From an uncultured Bacteroides sp. (GTDB lineage: Bacteria > Bacteroidota > Bacteroidia > Bacteroidales > Bacteroidaceae): 64,000 bases of DNA. The stretch is taken from NCBI RefSeq assembly GCF_910586915.1, contig NZ_CAJULN010000001.1:248001-312000 (forward strand), read 5' to 3'. The notes below the pieces were generated by a model. The model saw only the letters and a list, made by a program, of their open reading frames with translations, did not search any database and was not told the origin of the DNA. Below are positions 18,109 to 26,580 of the stretch, one piece after another; the stretch's first letter is position 1; every line of letters starts with the position of its first letter. The translations under genes and the position numbers were made by a program.

Positions 18109-21100
18109 TTAATTCTCAACTTTCAACTTGGCAAGTCTGCTTTCAATCATATTTTCTATATCGTCATTGCCCTGGTAGTTCTGTTGCAGGCTCAGCAGAT
18201 ATTGGCGTGCATCAAGGTCTTTGCCTGTGGCGGCATATACGTCGGACAGAAGGACGAAACCGCGTGCCAGCCAATAAGCGTGCGGTGTACTCTGTTCGAT
18301 GTAGTTGAGCAGTTCCTTTTCGGCGGCGGCATATTCTTTGGCATCGTACAATGCTTGTGCAACCTGGTATTTGGCTTCGGCTCCGTATGGATTACGAGTG
18401 TCTTTTGCCAGTTCGCGGAAGTCATCCATCGCTTTTTTGTCCGCTTTTTGTTTGGCGTAAGCCTTTGCGCGATAATAAAGGGCTTCATTTTTCAGTTCGG
18501 GACTGAGTTTGGCTTCTGCCAGCAAGTCGGTAGCGGCATGGATGGTTTCAATATCATCTCTCAGCAGGAAGGCACAACGGAGTATTCCCGTCTCGGCAAG
18601 CTGGCGGTGTTCTGCACCGGTTGCTTTTTCTTTCAGCATCTTGTAGCTTGCCAACGCTTCTGTTGTCTGCTGTTGGTTGAACTGTACTTCGGCACGTAAG
18701 ATGAGCGCCTCCTCTGCAAATGGGTTATTCGGATATTCGAGCAACTTGCCGGAGTGGAGAAGAATCATGTCATAGTTCTTCTGCTCATTGCCAATCAGGC
18801 AGAGATAATAATGTGCATTCAGACTGAAAGCCCCTTCCGAGAAAGTCTGCAAATACTTGTTGAAACTTGTCTTGGCTTCTTCCATGCGTCCGCGCATATA
18901 AATCTTTTCTGCGGCAACATAAGTCAGCGAATCCTGCTCGTTGGCGTCGAAGCGTATATGTCCCGGCATGGCATTCGCCAAAGCTGCAAACTCGTCTATG
19001 CGGTTCAGGTCTACGTAAATCGACTTCAAGTCACGCATTGCCAGGCGGGCTTCTTCGCTGCCCGGATATTTTTCGATGACTTGTTTGTAGGCTTCGATTG
19101 CCTGATTGTAATTCTCTTTCTGATAGTACAGCAGACCGATTTCCGTCGCAGCTTTGCGGCTGACCGGACTTTCGGGATATTTGTTCAGCAGCTCCTTGAA
19201 GGAGGTGATTGCCTGACTGTTGTTGTCCATCAAGACATAAGACCGTCCTTTTTCGTAAATCGCATTTACGGCATAAGGAGAAGCGGGATATTTTCCTACC
19301 AGGCGGTTGAGCAAGGTAATCTTGCCGGTATAGTCTTTCTGCAGACCGGACACAAGAGCCAACTGATAGAAAGAATAATCGCCGGAAGGAGTGTTCATCT
19401 GTTCGGCTTGCGAGTAGTAATGTTTGGCTTCTTCGAAATTGCGCACATACAGGTGACAGTCACCGACGCGGTTGTATGCATCGGCTAAAGCCGTTGTGTT
19501 TTCACCTTTTTCCAGTTGGATGTATTTTCGGAAGTAGTTGCTTGCCTGTGTATAGTCTTTCCGGTGGAAAGCGATGTATCCTAAGTTATAATTGGCAAGT
19601 GCATACATCTCGTTATCGGGTTGGGCGGTCAGTTGCAGATAAGCATTGAAGTCGCGTGCGGCTTCTGCCATCCGGCCGAGACGGTAATAAGATTCTCCAC
19701 ACCAATAGTATGCATCTGCTTTGGTCTGACGGTTGTATTGTCCGAGGGCGATGGATTGGTTCAGATAATTCAGTGCTTGTTCAAAGTCGGCGTTAGCGAA
19801 AGACTGCGCACCCAACTGGAACAGAATCTTCTGCTTGGCTTCCAGTATTTGTGCACTCGGCTTGCTGATTCGGTCGATTGATTTCAAAGCCGCATCATAG
19901 CTGCGTGTATTCATGTAGACTTCCACCAGATAACTGCTCACTTTCTCGGCATATGGGGAAGTAGGAAATTCGTTGAGGAACTTTTCAAAGGCAGTGACGG
20001 ATTCGCCGAAGGCGGAAAAAGAAGTCTCATGCAGGCAAAGTGCATAATTGTAGGCCGCCTGTTCTTTGATTTGCCTATTGGCATCGGAGGCTGCTGCCTG
20101 CTCAAAAGCCATGCGGGCTTTATTTTTCTCTGCCAGTTGCAGGTAAGAAAGTCCCATGTGCAGATAGGCATTCTGTGTAAGAGGGTCGTTGGCGGTGGTC
20201 ACCTTACCGAGTGTTTCGGCTGCTTTTGAATAGACTTTCGTCTGATAGTAAGACAGCCCCAACATATAAAGAGCATCCCGGCGGGGAGCCGAATGGTCTT
20301 TATCCAAGTATTCGTTGAATGACTCTACGGCTTGGTGGTATTGCCCGAAGTGGTAATAAGCATCTCCGAGGATGCGGTACATCTCTGCGGCGTGCTCGTT
20401 GTCCGGATAAGCTGACAGATAATTCTGTGCTACAATCTGTGCCTTGTCATGGTTTTGAAGCTGTGCATAAATTTCGGCAATGTAATAAGGTACGAGCGCC
20501 TTGTATTTCGGATGGTCCTGCAATGGAAGAAAACCTTTCAATGCTTCGTCATAGCGTTTTTGGGTATAACGGATATAAGAGAGGTAATAATCGCAGTCTT
20601 TCGCATATTTGGGGCTGTCGGCGCGCAGGGTTTCAAAACAAGTGGCTGCTTCTTTCAGATTGTCGGTTTTCAGATGACAGGTAGCCAATTGATAAGTACG
20701 GTCGTCACGCTCTTCATCGCCGAGCCGATTGAGGTCGGTAGAGTTAAAAAGCGCAATCGCTTCATCATACTTTTCTTCGTAGAAATAGCAGGAAGCCAAC
20801 AATGAATAAATACGGTTGGCAGAGGGAGTGTCGGGATAACGGTCGAGATAGTTGCGAAGCAATTCGATGCGGTTCTTGTCATTCAACTCATAGGCCGAGC
20901 AGACCAGCATATATTCCGTATCCTGAAGTAGGTTGCCTGTAGGCTTTTGCTTGGCAAATGCTTTCAGTGCCGGCCGAGCAGCCGCATAATTCTTTGCCTG
21001 AAAAAGTTCTTTCCCTTCTTTATAGAGGTTGTCAGCCGCGGTGTACTTGTCACCGGTCTGGGCAAATCCTATAATTGGTGCGCAGCAGATGGCCGCACAA

Positions 21101-21126
21101 ATGAGTTTGGTAATTTCTTTTTTCAT
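18109..21126 (-). CDS. Large periplasmic TPR-repeat protein
   Basis: About 1005 residues. The start is placed at the ATG at 21126 (MKKEITK...): the in-frame ATG at 21144 falls inside the -7 box at 21142-21149 and would prepend a polar stretch to a clean signal peptide (ends IGFAQ). Nearly the whole mature protein consists of TPR helices, with recurring motifs such as YNLGYIAFHRKDYTQASNYF, ALYMLGLSYYQTKVYSKAAETL and IGLLYYQKENYNQAIEAY, probably twenty or more repeats. Such proteins scaffold other proteins. It is cotranscribed with the barrel protein downstream and is likely its periplasmic partner. No catalytic domain is seen. Confidence 0.85.
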   Translation of the reverse strand: MKKEITKLICAAICCAPIIGFAQTGDKYTAADNLYKEGKELFQAKNYAAARPALKAFAKQKPTGNLLQDTEYMLVCSAYELNDKNRIELLRNYLDRYPDTPSANRIYSLLASCYFYEEKYDEAIALFNSTDLNRLGDEERDDRTYQLATCHLKTDNLKEAATCFETLRADSPKYAKDCDYYLSYIRYTQKRYDEALKGFLPLQDHPKYKALVPYYIAEIYAQLQNHDKAQIVAQNYLSAYPDNEHAAEMYRILGDAYYHFGQYHQAVESFNEYLDKDHSAPRRDALYMLGLSYYQTKVYSKAAETLGKVTTANDPLTQNAYLHMGLSYLQLAEKNKARMAFEQAAASDANRQIKEQAAYNYALCLHETSFSAFGESVTAFEKFLNEFPTSPYAEKVSSYLVEVYMNTRSYDAALKSIDRISKPSAQILEAKQKILFQLGAQSFANADFEQALNYLNQSIALGQYNRQTKADAYYWCGESYYRLGRMAEAARDFNAYLQLTAQPDNEMYALANYNLGYIAFHRKDYTQASNYFRKYIQLEKGENTTALADAYNRVGDCHLYVRNFEEAKHYYSQAEQMNTPSGDYSFYQLALVSGLQKDYTGKITLLNRLVGKYPASPYAVNAIYEKGRSYVLMDNNSQAITSFKELLNKYPESPVSRKAATEIGLLYYQKENYNQAIEAYKQVIEKYPGSEEARLAMRDLKSIYVDLNRIDEFAALANAMPGHIRFDANEQDSLTYVAAEKIYMRGRMEEAKTSFNKYLQTFSEGAFSLNAHYYLCLIGNEQKNYDMILLHSGKLLEYPNNPFAEEALILRAEVQFNQQQTTEALASYKMLKEKATGAEHRQLAETGILRCAFLLRDDIETIHAATDLLAEAKLSPELKNEALYYRAKAYAKQKADKKAMDDFRELAKDTRNPYGAEAKYQVAQALYDAKEYAAAEKELLNYIEQSTPHAYWLARGFVLLSDVYAATGKDLDARQYLLSLQQNYQGNDDIENMIESRLAKLKVEN

Positions 21127-21141
21127 AATCGGGTGTTTATG

Positions 21142-21149
21142 CAAAAGTA
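21142..21149 (-). promoter_or_regulatory. Promoter -7 box for the TPR/barrel operon
   Basis: The minus strand reads TACTTTTG (TAnnTTTG), 16 bp upstream of the ATG at 21126. It helps choose that start over the one at 21144. Confidence 0.5.
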
Positions 21150-21201
21150 CTATATATCTGTCAATGACAGTCCTTTGAAAGTTATTTTATAATCATTTAA
21201 T

Positions 21202-22752
21202 TTATTCTTCTACAATCCACTTCTCGATGTTCCGCGTCAGGCTGCTGAAGTTAATCCCTATCTTAAATAATTTGCGGGGGTCGGCAGCAAAAGGCTGTGC
21301 GTAATTCTTTTCGTTTATTTGGCTGAGGGCTTCTTCGGCACTGCCTTCCAACTTAAATTCCATGATATATATAAACGCATCGGTTTGCAGCACGAGGTCG
21401 ATACGACCTTGCGATGTGTGGTATTCTGCCTTTACATAGAAACCGATAAGTTTGAAAACGATGAACAGTACATTTTGATAATGCAACTCCTGGTCGCGTA
21501 TTAACTCATAGGGTGTATCGGCAAAGAAACTTTGCAGGCGGTGGAAGAAAGATTCATAATCGCCACTGCGTACTTCCCGAACGAATTTCTGAATTTGAAA
21601 AGGTGATTCAACTTTATCTGTATTCGCGTAGAAAGGCAACAAAAATTTCATAAATCCTTCTTCAACTTCGCGATTGGGAAAGCCTAATTGATAAGTAGCG
21701 AATTCCTGATCATAGTTCTTTATCGTAAGATATCCGCTTTGATAAATGACAGGAATGGGATTGGTCGAAGCCGAATCGACACTGTTGAGTATGTCCGCAT
21801 CGGTTTCTATATGCGTCATGCAGTGCAGGTCATAGTGGTGGGCTTTTAATAATTCCACCAGATAAGTAGGAGTTCCGGTTTCAAACCAATAACTGCCGAA
21901 CTTCATTTTAAAGAATGTATTGAGTACGCTAAACGGATTGTATATTCCCACAGAGTTTTCTACGAAATGATACCCGTCATAACACGTTTTCAGTTCACGG
22001 CATACTTCTTCATAACTCATCTTCTGTTTGCCGGCGAGTTCGAGCAGGTCTTCTTCCAGATTGTCATGGATTTCCTTTTCCGTCATACCGCATATTGCCG
22101 CATAACGCTCATCCATAGACAAGTCTATCAGATTGTTCAATGCACTGAATACACTTATTTTGCCGAACTTGGTGACGCCCGTCAGAAAGGCGAACTTTAT
22201 GTAGCCGTCCATTGTTTTGATGGCTCCGTAAAAGGCCTGCAAAGTGTTGCGGAAAGCTTTTTGTAGTTCTTCATTGCCGATGGCTTGCAGCATGGGTTTA
22301 TCATATTCGTCTACGAAAATGGCAACACGATTCCCGGTCTGCTCATAAGCACGGCGGATGATACCCTTGAAGCGGAGAGGCAACGAGGTTTCGGAAGGCT
22401 CAGTGCCATACACCTTTTCCCATTTGTACAGAGTATCGTTCAGGATATTTTCCAGGCTTTCCAGACTTTCATACTTTTCGGTATTGAGGTCTATGTGCAA
22501 AATCGGATGCTTTGTCCAGTCTTTTTCCAGTTTCTCTATCGCAAGTCCTTCAAAGAGTTCTCGTTTGCCTTCAAAGTAGGCTTCGAGCGTGGAGACTAAC
22601 AAACTTTTCCCAAAGCGGCGCGGGCGGCTCAGAAAGAAGTAGCTGCCCGACTTTACCATTTGATAGACTAAGGCAGTTTTATCGATATAGAAATATCCGT
22701 CTCTGCGAATCTTCTCAAAGTTCTGTATTCCGATGGGGTAAATCTTACTCAT
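21202..22752 (-). CDS. AAA-ATPase with C-terminal PD-(D/E)XK nuclease-like domain
   Basis: 516 residues of the AAA-ATPase-like/DUF1703 family, common and multi-copy in Bacteroides. The N-terminal segment has YFYIDKTALVYQMVK followed by a Walker A-like RPRRFGKS (about residues 43-51) and a Walker B VAIFVDEYDKP (about 144-154). The C-terminal 100 residues carry the PD-(D/E)XK pattern: GRIDLVLQ, a strand, then IMEFKL with the ExK signature. The biochemical role is unknown; the family is suspected of nucleic-acid or defence functions without proof. A good promoter lies at 22783-22815. A second family member is at 59509-61233 but is strongly diverged, so they are not a recent duplication. Confidence 0.88.
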   Translation of the reverse strand: MSKIYPIGIQNFEKIRRDGYFYIDKTALVYQMVKSGSYFFLSRPRRFGKSLLVSTLEAYFEGKRELFEGLAIEKLEKDWTKHPILHIDLNTEKYESLESLENILNDTLYKWEKVYGTEPSETSLPLRFKGIIRRAYEQTGNRVAIFVDEYDKPMLQAIGNEELQKAFRNTLQAFYGAIKTMDGYIKFAFLTGVTKFGKISVFSALNNLIDLSMDERYAAICGMTEKEIHDNLEEDLLELAGKQKMSYEEVCRELKTCYDGYHFVENSVGIYNPFSVLNTFFKMKFGSYWFETGTPTYLVELLKAHHYDLHCMTHIETDADILNSVDSASTNPIPVIYQSGYLTIKNYDQEFATYQLGFPNREVEEGFMKFLLPFYANTDKVESPFQIQKFVREVRSGDYESFFHRLQSFFADTPYELIRDQELHYQNVLFIVFKLIGFYVKAEYHTSQGRIDLVLQTDAFIYIMEFKLEGSAEEALSQINEKNYAQPFAADPRKLFKIGINFSSLTRNIEKWIVEE

Positions 22753-22782
22753 GACCAGGATGGATTTAGAATTCTAATGCTA

Positions 22783-22815
22783 CAAAGATACACCTTTTTC
22801 TGCTTAGAACGCAAT
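22783..22815 (-). promoter_or_regulatory. Promoter of the AAA-ATPase gene
   Basis: Minus strand: -7 box TATCTTTG (22783-22790), with ATTG (22812-22815, one mismatch from TTTG) 21 bp upstream, close to the Bacteroides -33/-7 arrangement. Confidence 0.55.
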
Positions 22816-22846
22816 TTGCATACCGAAAGTTTAGTGCGTATCTTAG

Positions 22847-23371
22847 TTAGTTGTGCCGGTTCAGAAACCGTATAAGTCCCTGCCGGATGGAGTCCAACCC
22901 GAAATCTTCCGGACGTATCTCCGATAAAGGCAGGAAGAAGGAATCCGCCACATCATCCATAGCCGAGAAATGGCTTATGTCTTCTACGGTACAAAGGAAG
23001 AACATATCAAGCGTATGGACGGGAAAACCGGAATAGATGTAAATATTGGGAAGCGAGAATTGGTAGACGGCTTGCTTCACTTTCAATCCGGTCTCTTCCA
23101 ATACTTCACGGGCTACGCCTTCTTCTCCTGTCTCACCCATGTCGATAAAGCCGCCAGGAAGGTCGAGCGTCCCTTTGGCGGGCTCTTTGGCGCGGCGGCA
23201 GACAAGCAACTCCTTCTTTTCATTCAGAATCAGTGCCACGGTAGCGGCGGACGGGTTGAAATAATAGACAAAACCGCAGCCGCTGCACTTCTTGGATTTT
23301 TCGTCGTTGACTTCAAAGTGCGGGCAACCGCATTCGGGACAATATTGGAATTGGTGAAGAGGATGTTTCAT
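22847..23371 (-). CDS. NUDIX hydrolase with N-terminal zinc ribbon
   Basis: 174 residues, cytoplasmic. A zinc ribbon at residues 11-33 has paired cysteines (CPECGC and CSGCG). The NUDIX box is complete (GGFIDMGETGEEG...REVLEETGL; pattern Gx5Ex7REUxEExGU), so it should hydrolyse a nucleoside diphosphate linked to another group with Mg2+. The ribbon-NUDIX layout resembles NudC-type NADH pyrophosphatases and ADP-ribose pyrophosphatases, but the protein is shorter than NudC and the substrate cannot be told from sequence. Monocistronic, with its own -7 box (23406-23413), and divergent from the sulfatase. Confidence 0.92.
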   Translation of the reverse strand: MKHPLHQFQYCPECGCPHFEVNDEKSKKCSGCGFVYYFNPSAATVALILNEKKELLVCRRAKEPAKGTLDLPGGFIDMGETGEEGVAREVLEETGLKVKQAVYQFSLPNIYIYSGFPVHTLDMFFLCTVEDISHFSAMDDVADSFFLPLSEIRPEDFGLDSIRQGLIRFLNRHN

Positions 23372-23405
23372 AATTGTATATGCTTCCTAATTTTCGTTTC
23401 TACGG

Positions 23406-23413
23406 CAAAGTTA
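23406..23413 (-). promoter_or_regulatory. Promoter -7 box of the NUDIX gene
   Basis: The minus strand reads TAACTTTG, 34 bp upstream of the start codon. The rest of the 354-bp divergent intergenic region (23372-23725) holds only this and the sulfatase promoter; no gene is seen. Confidence 0.5.
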
Positions 23414-23691
23414 CGAAATGCTTTTATTAATTTCATTTATCACTGCGCAGAATTATTCAAAGTGGCTTCCTTTATGGCAGAAGGGACGAAAACTGCACTT
23501 CCCCCTTTTTTGAAGCCGGCGTGCAAGCAGTTTTTCGGGACGATTCATCGCAGTTTTGTTTACTGTTATATAGATGTGTGTCTTGCTTGAATATTTATCT
23601 GTCTGATAAATAGGTTTATAAAAGAACTTTGCAAGTTTTGTATTTATGTAAACAGCTTAATATTTGCCGTTTTCTTTATAAGAAAACCGTC

Positions 23692-23699
23692 TATTTTTG
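23692..23699 (+). promoter_or_regulatory. Promoter -7 box of the sulfatase gene
   Basis: TATTTTTG matches TAnnTTTG, with a TTTG at 23663-23666 (25 bp spacing, longer than usual). The box overlaps a possible GTG start at 23699, which argues for the ATG at 23726. Confidence 0.5.
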
Positions 23700-23725
23700 T
23701 GCCGAATAGTAAAAAGAAATGTGAT

Positions 23726-25177
23726 ATGTATAAACTGCTTATTTCGATGGCTCTCTCACCGCTTGTCGCGATGGGAGGAGCGAAGGCGCATAAACCTTCT
23801 GCAAAACGTCCCAATATCATTCTGATTAATATGGATGATATGGGATATGGTGATTTGACTGTTACAGGCGCTCAAGGGTATAGTACTCCCAATATCGACC
23901 GTCTTTCTTTTGAGGGTGTCCGTTTTACTCAATTTTACAGTCCTTCTTCGGTCAGTTCTGCTTCACGAGCCGGATTAATGACCGGATGTTATCCGAATCG
24001 GATTGGTATTTATGGAGCTATTAAACCGGAAACCGGTATCGGCGTACATCCTGATGAGACGTTTATATCACAGATTGTCAAGGAAGTGGGCTATACAACA
24101 GCAGTGGTGGGAAAATGGCATTTAGGTAGTGAGTTTGAATATTTGCCTTTGCAACGAGGATTCGATGAGTACTTCGGATTGCCCTATTCGAATGATATGT
24201 GGCCTTATGGCTATTTGGTGCGTCCCGGGGAAGTGCCCACCGAGCGGGTGATGAAACGTCCGGAGTTGCCTCTTTATAATGGCAATGAAATCGAAAAGTA
24301 CATCAGAACGATGGATGACCAGAACTCATTGACAGAACTTTATACGGAATATGCAGTTGATTTTATTCATCGGCAACGGAAAAATCCTTTTTTCCTTTAC
24401 TTTGCTCATACAATGGTACACGTTCCGCTGCCTGTTTCGGATAAATTCCGGGGTAAAAGCGAGCAAGGGCTTTTTGGTGACGCAATGATGGAAGTAGACT
24501 GGAGTGTAGGGGAAGTGCTCAAAGCTGTTCGTGAAGCGGGTTTGGAAGAAAATACATTGGTCATATTTACGTCTGATAATGGAGCTTGGATCAATTTTGG
24601 AATGAGAGCAGGTTCTACAGGTGGGCTCAGGGATGCAAAACACGTTACGTACGAAGGGGGGCAACGCGTGCCCTGTATCATGAAATGGCCGGCGCAGATT
24701 CCTGCCGGATGGATTTGCAACCAGTTGGCGAGCGGTATTGATATTTTACCTACGATAACTGCGATTGTTGACGGGCAACTGCCTGAACGTAAGATTGATG
24801 GTGTCAATATCCTGCCGTTAATGCAGGGGGATAAAAGTTTTAAGCCTCGTGACTATTTTTATTATTACGATCAGAAGAATCAGTTGGACGCTGTACGCGA
24901 CGAACGGTTCAAACTGGTCGAGCCTCATCTTTATATTACTTATGACGGTACGTTGCCTCACGACGACGGTACACCCGGACCGCGAACGAAAGCTTATACA
25001 GACTGGGCGCTTTATGATTTGCGGCGTGACCCGGGAGAACGATACGATGTTAAAAGTCTTTATCCCAAAGACGTGGAGCGGTTGAAACAAGCCCTTGAAG
25101 CGATGCGTAAGCAATGTGGAGATAGCAATATGCATAGGAAGGGGAACGAAGTTCGTCCCGTCGGAAAGATAAAATGA
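23726..25177 (+). CDS. Type I sulfatase, Ser-type
   Basis: 483 residues. The ATG at 23726 is chosen because an upstream GTG lies inside the promoter box. Signal-like N-terminus (to about residue 21), then the alkaline-phosphatase-fold sulfatase domain: metal-binding MDDMGYGD (Asp37/Asp38), the maturation motif S77-x-A-x-R81 followed by GLMTG, the metal-binding VVGKWHLG, TSDNGA near 285, and a C-terminal subdomain. The serine must be converted to formylglycine by an anaerobic sulfatase-maturating enzyme encoded elsewhere. The family (S1) removes sulfate esters from host mucin or glycosaminoglycans; the target sugar and position cannot be read. It stands alone rather than in a PUL. Confidence 0.93.
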   Translation: MYKLLISMALSPLVAMGGAKAHKPSAKRPNIILINMDDMGYGDLTVTGAQGYSTPNIDRLSFEGVRFTQFYSPSSVSSASRAGLMTGCYPNRIGIYGAIKPETGIGVHPDETFISQIVKEVGYTTAVVGKWHLGSEFEYLPLQRGFDEYFGLPYSNDMWPYGYLVRPGEVPTERVMKRPELPLYNGNEIEKYIRTMDDQNSLTELYTEYAVDFIHRQRKNPFFLYFAHTMVHVPLPVSDKFRGKSEQGLFGDAMMEVDWSVGEVLKAVREAGLEENTLVIFTSDNGAWINFGMRAGSTGGLRDAKHVTYEGGQRVPCIMKWPAQIPAGWICNQLASGIDILPTITAIVDGQLPERKIDGVNILPLMQGDKSFKPRDYFYYYDQKNQLDAVRDERFKLVEPHLYITYDGTLPHDDGTPGPRTKAYTDWALYDLRRDPGERYDVKSLYPKDVERLKQALEAMRKQCGDSNMHRKGNEVRPVGKIK

Positions 25178-25296
25178 TTAAAATAGTTCATAGGTATTGA
25201 AGTACAAACGTTTCTTCGTGTATTGGCATTAATGATTATCCGTTATCTTCTTTCACCTCTCAAATGCAGGCTACATACACTCATATTCAGCTTGTT

Positions 25297-25402
25297 GCAG
25301 CGCATATATCTCCTGCGTGCAGGACATATAGATGCTGGAAGTAGGATATATATGCCGTAAAAGCAGGAGCTATATGCGCTGCGAATCGGTCATATAGAGC
25401 CG
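25297..25402. repeat. Array B: five palindromic units, 22-bp period, ATATAT-type core
   Basis: Aligned cores begin at 25303 (CATATAT), 25325 (CATATAG), 25347 (TATATAT), 25369 (GCTATAT) and 25391 (CATATAG), an exact 22-bp step. Outer arms pair and differ between units: GCAG/CTGC in units 1 and 4, CGG/CCG in unit 5. It lies between the sulfatase (+) and the tRNA terminator (-), filling most of the 302-bp gap 25178-25479. Confidence 0.8.
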
Positions 25403-25437
25403 TAAAATAGGGGGGATAAACGGGAATGATAGAAACT

Positions 25438-25476
25438 GAAAAAAGGTTGCAGCCGCTTGTGCTACAACCTTTTTTC
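25438..25476 (-). terminator. Intrinsic terminator of the CAU tRNA
   Basis: Minus-strand stem AAAAAAGGTTGTAGC with GCTGCAACCTTTTTT around a 7-nt loop, ending in six Ts, directly downstream of the tRNA 3' end. Confidence 0.88.
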
Positions 25477-25479
25477 AAG

Positions 25480-25553
25480 TGGGCCATCTTGGGCTTGAAC
25501 CAAGGACCTCCAGATTATGAGTCTGTTGCTCTAACCAACTGAGCTAAAAGCCC
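25480..25553 (-). tRNA. tRNA with CAU anticodon (tRNA-Met or lysidine-type tRNA-Ile2)
   Basis: Cloverleaf of 74 nt on the minus strand: acceptor GGGCTTT/ATGGCCC (T6-T67 does not pair), D arm GCTC...GAGC, anticodon loop CTCATAA (anticodon CAT in DNA), T arm with TTCAAGC, discriminator A, no encoded CCA. CAU can be elongator Met or the TilS-modified Ile2 tRNA. The lack of initiator features rules out fMet only weakly. Confidence 0.92.
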
Positions 25554-25641
25554 GATGTATCCATTGCTGAATGCGGTGACAAAAGTAGTGCTTTCTGTCG
25601 AATTATGCAAATTCTTCCTTAAAAAACTGCAATCCTTCGTA

Positions 25642-25953
25642 TTAAAATCGATACTTTCGTTTCGGATTCTTGGGAAACCAACCTTTTTTTACGCGCTCTT
25701 CCTGTTCGAACACCTCCTTGATTGTCCAAAAGGAAGAGAAAGCAAAGACACCCAACAGAGAGGAAAGTATCACATTGTCTATACTTAACGAGGCAATCAC
25801 CCCGACGACGCCAAGCACTAAGAATATCCACCAGCATTTGGTGCCCCAATAATATTCGGCCTTTACCACGACAGGGTGAAAAAGGCCGATAATCAGAAAG
25901 GTGCAAATTCCGATGAATAACCCTGCAAGGTGGTACTCATTTAAAAATTCCAT
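25642..25953 (-). CDS. DUF4491-type small membrane protein
   Basis: 103 residues with three hydrophobic helices (about 8-28, 40-58, 60-77), ending in a basic tail (KKGWFPKNPKRKYRF). The sequence (HLAGLFIGICTFLIIGLFHP; YYWGTKCWWIFLVLG) fits the DUF4491 family of uncharacterised Bacteroidetes inner-membrane proteins. It starts 6 bp after the AsnC-type regulator stop, so the two are cotranscribed. Function unknown. Confidence 0.8.
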   Translation of the reverse strand: MEFLNEYHLAGLFIGICTFLIIGLFHPVVVKAEYYWGTKCWWIFLVLGVVGVIASLSIDNVILSSLLGVFAFSSFWTIKEVFEQEERVKKGWFPKNPKRKYRF

Positions 25954-25959
25954 TGTATT

Positions 25960-26424
25960 TTATTTTTCTACACGGATGGGAATCTCTTTCTTGATGCTCT
26001 GTTCCAGGGAAATCAATGTTTCGGTGGCTACTACACCCGGTATCTCTTGCATTTTGTTGTTCAATAAATCCATCAGATGCTCGTTGTCGCACGCATACAA
26101 TTTGGTCAGCATGGTGTACGGGCCTGTAGTGAAGTGGCATTCTACGATTTCGGGAATCTTTTGAAGTTCGGCTACAACAGATTTGTACATAGAGCCTTTC
26201 TCCAGTTTGATACCGACGTATGTACAAGTTCTGTAGCCCAAAGATTTAGGATTTACATGGTAACCTGAGCCTACAATGACACCTAAGTCAATCAGTCTTT
26301 GCACACGCTGGTGAATGGCTGCGCGTGATACTCCGCATTCGGCAGCTACGTCCTTGAAAGGAATGCGGGCATTCTGAGAGATAATCTCCAAGATCTGTCT
26401 GTCGAGGTTGTCTATTTTTTCCAT
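25960..26424 (-). CDS. AsnC/Lrp-family transcriptional regulator
   Basis: 154 residues in the standard layout: an N-terminal winged HTH (residues 4-55, LDRQILEIISQNARIPFKDVAAECGVS with recognition helix AAIHQRVQRLIDLGVI) and a C-terminal RAM/AsnC effector domain (65-145, including the GPYTMLTKLYACDNE turn region) that binds small ligands such as amino acids and drives octamer assembly. It is followed within 6 bp by the DUF4491 membrane protein. The ligand is not predictable. Confidence 0.93.
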   Translation of the reverse strand: MEKIDNLDRQILEIISQNARIPFKDVAAECGVSRAAIHQRVQRLIDLGVIVGSGYHVNPKSLGYRTCTYVGIKLEKGSMYKSVVAELQKIPEIVECHFTTGPYTMLTKLYACDNEHLMDLLNNKMQEIPGVVATETLISLEQSIKKEIPIRVEK

Positions 26425-26464
26425 AATTAAAAATTATAATTTCCAGTTGTTATCAAATAGTAAG

Positions 26465-26472
26465 CAAATATA
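26465..26472 (-). promoter_or_regulatory. Promoter -7 box of the AsnC/DUF4491 operon
   Basis: The minus strand reads TATATTTG (TAnnTTTG), 40 bp upstream of the regulator's start. Confidence 0.45.
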
Positions 26473-26523
26473 TGTATTTATTTTAATTATTCTTCTTTTT
26501 CGAGAAAGAAAAGAAGCAAAAGC

Positions 26524-26557
26524 AAAAAAAAGAGGCACAAATGCTTTGCACCTCTTT
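26524..26557 (-). terminator. Intrinsic terminator of the FKBP operon
   Basis: The minus-strand RNA folds as AAAGAGG-UG-CAAA / UUUG-UG-CCUCUUU around a GCA loop. The two UG steps pair only as wobbles in this strand, and a run of Us follows. It is 24 bp past the FKBP lipoprotein stop. Confidence 0.85.
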
Positions 26558-26580
26558 CTTCTGTTCAGGGAGAATTATTC

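Noticed and set aside
23699..23725. GTG at 23699 as the sulfatase start
   Set aside because: It overlaps the TATTTTTG promoter box and adds a polar stretch before a normal signal peptide.
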